From the NCBI RefSeq assembly GCF_965363235.1, contig NC_134840.1, positions 84,106,916-84,170,915 of the forward strand: a DNA stretch of 64,000 nucleotides, written 5' to 3'. Below the pieces are notes generated by a model. The model was given only the letters and a program-made list of their open reading frames with translations, did not search any database and was not told where the DNA came from. This stretch comes from Mytilus galloprovincialis. Lineage: Eukaryota > Mollusca > Bivalvia > Mytilida > Mytilidae. Positions 56,746 through 64,000 of this stretch are shown piece after piece. A program made the translations under genes and the position numbers. Each line of letters starts with the position of its first letter. Position 1 is the stretch's first letter.

Positions 56746-57980
56746 TTGATTCAATGCTCAACATATGGAAATTTTATAGAAAATCCACAGCCTTTATCCT
56801 TGTACTATCATATTTGGCAAATTGATGACTGATATACATAGGATTATTGCATGCAGTACTAGCATTGATTTCCTTAAAACAAGTTTATTAATGTAGTAAT
56901 TGGTTAAATCAAATAAAAATATGGACCAAATCAAGTACACCATATAGGGTGCGCTCGACTTTGGTGACTCTGCACGAGGTATTTTGGAATTTACAGGTTG
57001 GTTAGACTTTGCATAAAAAATATACACTAGCACATCATAGAAAAGCAAGTGAGTAATCTATGTTTCAAATTTTATAACAAAAATATTTATATTAAAGGCT
57101 GTGGATTTTCTATAAAAATCTTGGTTTATTTGCCACGAAGTATTATTTTTCTATTAAATGCAGGACGATAAAAGTGAAAAATAAACAGGCAGGACAGCAA
57201 TTATAACTACAAAAAAAAGAAGGCAGGACTAGATTTTTCCTCCTGACACCAATACAACTCAAATGGTAGCTCTCTTAATAAAAAAAAACCGACTAAACAT
57301 TGACCAATGAACTATGAAAATTAGGTCAAGGTCAGATGAACCATGCCAGACAGACATGTACACCTTACAATCAATCTATGTGTTGTGTACAAGTTACTAT
57401 TTTGAACAAATTATAATTTGTACAAAAACATTGTATAAAAGTGAATATAGATAAATCCTGATGAACTTAGTAATGCCCCATTTGATGCAATCCTGTATGT
57501 TGTGTATCTATGTTCCTGTCCCACTCATAAATAAAATCAATACCTTAGATTAACATGCTTTTCCCATTTGAATGGTTTTACACTTAGTCATTCTGGGGCC
57601 ATTTTATAGCTTGCTGTTCTGTGTAAGCCAAGCTCCGTATTGAAGACCGTACTTTGACCTATAATGGTTTTTCTTTTACAAATAGTTGTGACTTGATTAA
57701 ACCTTCCAGTTGGAAATGTACACCTTACAATCCTTCCATACACTAAATATACTAAATCATAATAAGAGAGAAAATAACATTACAAAAGATCTCGACTTTT
57801 TTCTAGTAGCCAATGAACTATGAAAATAAGGTCAAGGACAATGGACATGAGACAGATGGAAACTTTGTAACATAAGGCATCGATATACAAAGTATGAAGC
57901 ATCCATTTCTTCCACCTTCTAAGGTATAAAGCTTTTAAGATTTTAGATAACACTGCCAACGACACCACAGAGTCAGTATC

Positions 57981-58107
57981 ATATGTATATATAATGTTTT
58001 GTTCTTTTGTTGGTTTTTCCTGTATGATGTATTGTAAAATTATTATGTTCATTTATGTATGCCTTCAACCCATATGGCTAAAAATGTGCATTTATATATT
58101 CAATAAA
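57981..58107 (+). mobile_element. AGTATC-flanked insertion (P copy 4)
   Basis: Counterpart of 1157-1288, with AGTATC at 57975-57980 and 58108-58113. Confidence 0.65.
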
Positions 58108-58581
58108 GTATCCCTTTTTTATTTTTGGAGCAGGAATTTCAGATGTTGAGAAATGTACACTGAATTCTGATAAAACAAAGATTTTCGTTACCATGTCAGT
58201 TCAAAATCAATAATGCCCACTTGGTTAGTACATATATCAGCTGTACTATGATACACAGTGATTTAAATATTAGTTTTTACAAATGTAGATACATTGACCT
58301 ACACCTAATATCTTTACAAATTTTTAGTATAAAATTTTCTTCAACATAAATAAAATTAAAACAATAATCACTATTTTTTTCTAAATATTTTATTAAAAAA
58401 ATTATTGTCAACATACACTTTGTACATGTGTTAAAACATCATAATACCTTTAAACAAAATTTCTGATGATATCTGTATCTGTTCAAAATAAAAATAAAAA
58501 TGTGACAGCTTGATAGCTTTTCTTTATTCTTATCATACAGTTTTAATTTTTAATTACTAGTTTTTTTCCAAGCATTTCATT

Positions 58582-58723
58582 GGCGGATCCAGGGGGGTTC
58601 CAGGGGTTGGAACCCCCCCTTTTTTTGGCCACTCAATGCATTTGAATGGGGACATATAGTTGGACCCCCCCCCTTTTGTTCTGGGTTGGGTACCCCCCTT
58701 TTTAAAATGGCTGGATCCGCCCC
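58582..58723. mobile_element. GGCGGATCCAG MITE (P copy 4)
   Basis: Best-preserved copy: ends 'ggcggatccag' and 'ctggatccgcccc'. Confidence 0.78.
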
Positions 58724-58845
58724 TACATTTTGAATTTGATACTTTTAAACAAATACCATTTTTTTTTAAATGCTATCGTTAAGCTTTGTAAAAACAATTC
58801 AGTGTTCATCTACCTTGATAAATATAATTATTTACACTGATATAA

Positions 58846-59063
58846 GGGGGTCTCATTGGGGGTTCTGAACCCTGGATCACGCTTACTGTTTTGTCAGATT
58901 CACGCATCCCGCTTTTACTATATACATAAGCAATTCTCATTGTAATTTCCCGTGTCCCGCTAGACCTTAATTCCCGTTTTCACGGCACAATAATTTGACT
59001 TTCCTGTGTCACGCTTACGAAAAATCAGCAATCCCGCGTCAGACTTAGACCCCAATGAGACCC
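58846..59063. mobile_element. GGGTCTCATTGGGG MITE (P copy 4)
   Basis: Orthologous to 27720-27937, full length. Confidence 0.8.
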
Positions 59064-59834
59064 ACATTAAATAACAACGAACAACTTTTAAAATATAAAT
59101 GATACAAATGTACACTTTAACTTTCATATCTAAAACAATTATCATCATTTATACAAAGACAAACAAACAATATCTTTTCCTTTAAATAGGTGCATGATAA
59201 TGAAAAGATTTTTTTTTTTCCTTTTAAACAATGTAAAATCATGTTTTGAAAATAATACATACAATTCAATGGTGAATATAAAGTAGAAACATAAATTTAA
59301 AGTATGATGTTTGAACTCTTTATATGAAATAAAACTTTCTATATTTATCAAACTCATTGAAAAAAATGTAATTTTACTGAAATCTTCCCTATTTTTCATT
59401 CCTTAAGGTAAAAATGTTCTACTGAAATCTTCTCTTTTTTTCATTCCTTAAGGTAAAAATGTTCAATTATAGCAATAAACATTTTGGATTTCCAATCTGA
59501 TCTTGTTTCACAACACCTGTTTTCTTTCTTTGACCAAAAGTGGGGTAATCATTTCAATAAATGTCTGAAAAAGTCAAAATTCTGAAGTATCCTTATCATA
59601 CAAAGACATCAACTACTTTGAAAAGAGTTGTCTAACTTTTAAATGTCTTAATTATTGATCGTTATCAAATAATGTCATTTAAAAAGGACCATGACCCTGA
59701 ACTAAGATACAGTTTATCTAGACCACAAAATGTTTTACAAAAACTAACATAAGTGGTACAAATGTTTGTTATTTCTTTTTGCTTTCAAGCTCAGAAAATG
59801 TAATAGATAAACATACAAAAATTGTAATCATTAT

Positions 59835-59952
59835 TACACTATGTAATTTTCAACACACTTTTGTAATTGTCAACACACATTGTAATTATTACTACACATT
59901 GTAATTGTCACTACATATTGTCATTATCACCAAACATTGTCATTATCACCAA
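59835..59952. repeat. Minisatellite in CRIPT 3' UTR (copy 4)
   Basis: Array of about 20-bp units abutting the stop codon; differs in unit order from copies 1-3. Confidence 0.7.
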
Positions 59953-62900
59953 TCATACTGATGTCTGTCTGTAGTTCTTTGTCTCTATTATCTTTTTCCC
60001 ACACATTGCACAAATACCTACAAAAAAAACAGAAACTGGATTCATTTATTGAATACTGAATATTTTTGCCATGATGTTTGTTGTCAGTTTATGAGTTTGA
60101 ATGTTCTTTTGCATAAACTTTTTGAATTTTAAATGACAATGTGGGCATGTTGTTTCAGTTTACTCCATCAATGAAGCATTATAAAGTGTTATTTTAAAAT
60201 AAATGCAGGTACATGGGAAACCATGCCATGCTCCCACCATCATGTGTCCTTGTTTAGTGAACCGTGAAAAAATAAACATGTATACAAAGTTTCAAGCTGA
60301 TGTGACCACAAATTCATTGAAAATAACCTTAACCAAAACCTGATACTGGGTGGATTAACGGAAAGAAGGACAAACACACTAAAAAATTATTACTACCAGC
60401 TTGGATACAATTATATATTAATGTTTTTTGGTATAACAAAATAAAGCAGAAACTTACCTTTCTTGTAAGCACATCCTAAAAACAAAAGATGATAAATGCT
60501 ATTAATATTATTCAAAGAAACAATGTAAAGCAAAACTTTCAAAGATAAACCTTATTCTATAATGGTTATATGAGTATATAGTTATTTTGATATTCCATAT
60601 GAAACAGGGAAAAAGAAATTTCATAAACTAAGTTACTGTTGCCGTTTTCCGTTTGATTTAACCCAAGTTGATATCAATCTTTAAGATTATTAGGTGTTTA
60701 ACTTTTTCCAATATTTATTTTTGTGGTGATCTATTTTATTACAGTTGTGTTACAAATCACCAAAAAAAAATTGGTTTGGAAATCAAAGTTGCTTTGGTTG
60801 AATCACTTTTGATCTAAGAAAAGGTCATGTTAATATAACTGACTCACTTGAAAAAGTAGATTCTGTCTTCATAAGTTAACTATTTCTCTGAACAAGGTTT
60901 CATTACTTATAAAACACTGAAGAGTGAAATATTGACTCACCTTGACAATAATGAGATCCTTTCTGATGAACTGAAGATCTACATATTTTACACTTTGCAA
61001 ATCCTTCATATGGAGCAAATCTGAAAAAATAATACATCAAAACTTAGTTATTCATAAACCTAGAAAAAATCAGAATAATTTAAAATAAGACTTCAAACAA
61101 CTTATCTGTTAACCAAATTATGCAGTGTTATCCTAGCACATACCTGCCAACCCTCCTGTTTTGATGAGCTCTGTTGCTATTATTACTAAAAAATAACTAC
61201 ATGACTGTATAACAGATGTTGAATTCAAAATTGTTAAAACCACATTGGTTGTAACTTTCTTCAATATAAAACTAACTAGTTACAAGACAATTGGTGAATA
61301 AATATACATTTCACAATGAATTGGTTAGGGCATTAGCACCTTACCCTTACTAAAATAAAGAATACATAATTTGAATCTTTTAGGATTTGGTTAAATGTGC
61401 AAATAAAAAATTATAGTCATATTACTTTGGACAACACCACTGACACATGTACAGCTCTGACATATCTGAGCACAAAACTATAAGTGATATATTATACAAA
61501 AATTGAAATTATCAATCATTTAAGAAGAAAACAAAAATTTCAATTTGAATAAATCATTATCATTCACCTGTTTTTCTTTGCTGTTAGAGCTTTGTTTTCT
61601 CCAATCTTTCTTCCTCCACCCTCTGAAAACAGTTAATACAAAAATAAGAAACATTAGTCAATACTGTAATGCCAATTGAATTACATGTGTACATGTACTT
61701 TGGTGATGCAGTAGGAGATTAAGAATCATTTTCATATGACAGTGTGGACAAGACCATTTATTTGCAAACTCAGGTTATCAATTGACTGGGTCAATTTGGT
61801 GAATGTTCATTTATAATGCCCACTTGTCATATCATACATGTTATAGACATTTAAACTGTGGGGTCGTCAACTGCATGCACTTTACTCTTTCCTTCTATTC
61901 AAATCTACAATGAAAGGCCTCTGACAGACTAAATGAGCATAAAATCACTGTTATTAATAGCCAATGACAATTAATTTAAGGTAAATGATTCAGTATTATC
62001 ACCAACATAAGTATTGCAGTTGTTCACGCTGTTATGAACATGATTCTATTTACTTTTACTTTATGATTATAATTAAAAATACCAGTCATGACAGTGATCT
62101 AATAATAATATGATATCATAATTGAGCATGTTAAATGACTATGCAACTAACCAGTTATGTTTCTGGCTCCTGTTTTCCATGGGTCTGGTGTTATTACTTT
62201 TCCAAGTTTCTTCTCACCTTTAATATAAACAAAAACATTCAAAAATATTTGTACATACAATCTAAAAAGCATAATAAATCGTCTTGTCAAATAAGGTTTT
62301 TATTTCTTGCCAGCAAGCTGAAAGGAACTGATTTTATGATATAGCTTTCATACAGTTTAATGAATCCATGACAAATCGCCCCACTTTTTCACCAACTGGC
62401 GCCACTTCCTGAAAAATCGCCCCACTTTGGTTTACCAACTCGCCCCAATTATGAAAAAGGTTAAAATCCCTTTGAAAATAGGTTGGATAACTTGCTCCAT
62501 TTATGAAAATGGTAAAAAACCCTCTGAAATAAAGGTCTGCCAACTCGCCCCTCTTGTGAAAATAGATAAGTCCTGATGAACTTAGTAATGCCCAACTTGA
62601 TGCAAAAGATGCGATCCTGTATGTTGTATATCTATGTTCCTGTCCCACTCATAAATAAAATCAATACCTACGAAAACCTCATTTTGAGGCCATTTTATAG
62701 CTTGCTGTTTGGTGTAAGCCAAGCTCCGTATTGAAGACCGTACTTTGACCTATAATGGTTTTTCTTTTACAAATAGTTGTGACTTGGATGGAGAGTTGTC
62801 TCATTGTCACTCATACCACATCTTCTTATATATCTATTTTGAGTTCTTCTCTTTTTGTTGAAATAAAGCAGTTCTAAAGAAGTGAGTATCAGTATTTCTG

Positions 62901-63707
62901 TGACTTAAATGCAAACTAGCCACTTGTGAAAAATAGATCAATACTGATGAATTGAGTCTTGCCATCTCGCCTAACTTATAAAAAATGGAAAAGTCCCAAT
63001 GAAATTAGAGTCATACCACCGCATAGTTATTAAAAATAATTTAATAAATTTTCTTTTTTAAGTGGGGCCAGTTGGCATACCTGAAAATTATATATTCATT
63101 TAGATTTGACCTTTTTCATTAAGTGGGGCAAGTTGGCAGGAGAAAAAAATAACGGTATTTAACCCTTTTCACAAGAAGGCCGATTTTTTAAAAAGTAGGG
63201 CAAGCTACAAAAAATGTAGTAAACCAGTTTGGGGAGATTTTTTTAAAAGTGGGTCGAGTTTGTGAAAAAGTGAGGCGATTTGGTGTGGGGCGATTTGTCC
63301 TGCTTCCCAATTTAATTATTATACAAATTTATTAATTTAGTATGTTCTATGTTTGTTTAACAGGTTTTTAGGAAAGGTCAGGTATAATTTTTTTTGTAGA
63401 ATTATAAATTTTGTACCTATGTTGAATCTCTCAAAGGTGTGTATTCACATAATTGAACTATGGTACTTTAATTTTCATCGATACTACATGGAAATTAACG
63501 AGCATACAGTTATCAGAAGACATATCACAGAATTTCTTGTGTCTGTCAATGTATGTGTCATTCCTTCACCACCATTTACTTGGTTTAGTGTGGATACGAA
63601 ATCCTAAAAATATTAGTACTATATTAAGATTTCTGGTAAAATAGAAAAATGTTCTTAAGATGACTGTCTGTATTGGAAATTTATAACTTACATTTTTCGC
63701 AAACCAT
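59953..63707 (-). CDS. CRIPT: CRIPT, cysteine-rich PDZ-binding protein, complete six-exon gene
   Basis: Minus-strand exons 63692-63707 (16 nt, MVCEK), 62152-62217, 61568-61622, 60941-61020, 60458-60475 (18 nt) and 59953-60017 join with GT-AG introns and continuous phase to 300 nt, 99 residues plus stop, against about 101 in vertebrates. Four CxxC pairs (3/6, 56/59, 71/74, 81/84) are zinc ligands. SSVHQKGSHYCQGCAYKKG and GICAMCGKK are near-identical to human CRIPT, and the QTSV end is a class I PDZ ligand. CRIPT is known to bind the third PDZ domain of PSD-95-type proteins and has been seen in the activated minor spliceosome. The first intron holds an inverted-array element. It is the only one of four copies with all exons, so presumably the functional one. 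No single open frame reveals it. Confidence 0.93.
62370..63299. mobile_element. AGTGGGGC inverted-array element in CRIPT intron 1
   Basis: Ends 'gacaaatcgccccac' and 'gtggggcgatttgtc' are exact inverses. Each arm is a loose tandem of 'ccaactcgccccactt' units (left to about 62560, right from about 63060 on the other strand). The middle holds the fragment shared with 600-890 and a tail repeat. Non-coding. Confidence 0.75.
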
Positions 63708-64000
63708 CTTCGTTTGTTTTGCTTTCTTCGACTGTTAACTGTCACTTCATTCTTTAATAGAGAGCAATGGGATTTGTACATGGTACAAGAAAGTACCAGT
63801 TGCAATGCATAATATTTGAACCAAACCCGGTTACCCAGTTTACGAAATTTTTACCGTAAATATTATAATGAAAACATAACTATTAAAATCACTTTTTATC
63901 ACCGTAGTAAGTAAGCATTTGACAACTTTCAAAGAGAGCCCAAAATAAATACTGTTTTAACCAAACCAAAAAATTCATTTAAGATTTTTAGAATTGAGAA
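63708..64000 (-). promoter_or_regulatory. CRIPT 5' flank, no element defined
   Basis: Sequence upstream of the CRIPT start codon. I see no TATA box or CpG-rich stretch that I could defend. A B-box gene might follow to the right as in the other units, but the window ends. Confidence 0.3.

Larger units (their letters stand above)
56831..64000. repeat. Segmental duplication block P, copy 4 (complete CRIPT locus)
   Basis: Matches P1 from base 1 and P2 until 63027. It carries both the AGTATC-flanked insertion (57981-58107) and the GGGTCTCATTGGGG MITE. It also has a private 48-bp tandem duplication at about 59372-59465. It extends to the window end with the CRIPT first exon and upstream flank. Confidence 0.88.

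Overview
The window looks like nuclear DNA of a marine mussel (Mytilus-like bivalve). This is an inference. It rests on very AT-rich sequence, split eukaryotic genes with GT-AG introns, B-box/beta-propeller genes of the kind expanded in bivalves, and a dense set of interspersed repeats that I recognise from mussel DNA but could not check by search.

The main architecture is a tandem segmental duplication. One unit holds a CRIPT gene on the minus strand (block P), then a divergently oriented, single-coding-exon B-box/coiled-coil/beta-propeller gene on the plus strand (block Q), then a repeat-rich tail (block R). P blocks lie at 1-5039, 26708-32667, 45188-48356 and 56831 to beyond 63700. Q blocks lie at about 17229-20922, 38321-42180 and 48357-52077. 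R blocks lie at about 23776-26455, 42181-45186 and 52078-53958. The three B-box genes (19006-20715, 40262-41971, 50156-51862) have open reading frames of 569, 569 and 568 codons.

CRIPT is not visible as one open reading frame because it is cut into six small exons. Only the last copy (59953-63707) has all six, giving a 99-residue protein with four CxxC pairs and a C-terminal PDZ ligand. The other copies are cut off at three different points: exons 3-6 remain in the first, 2-6 in the second and 4-6 in the third.

The spacers are mostly transposable elements. The first (5040-17228) has two broken non-LTR retrotransposons, 6420-9872 and about 10760-15213; the second carries a PHD finger. The second spacer (32668-38320) has a minus-strand Penelope-like reverse transcriptase fossil. 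The third (53959-56830) has tandem and interspersed repeats.

Because the units are paralogous, each acts as an empty-site control for insertions in the others. This exposes several insertions with target-site duplications: palindromes of only about 31-34 bp with 5-7 bp duplications, a foldback family with 9-bp duplications, an element with a 3-bp duplication, and one with a 7-bp duplication and internal TAATCA repeats. The ultra-short palindromes are the observation I consider most likely to be undescribed. Two insertion markers give conflicting histories for the P blocks, which suggests excision, gene conversion or unequal exchange inside the array.
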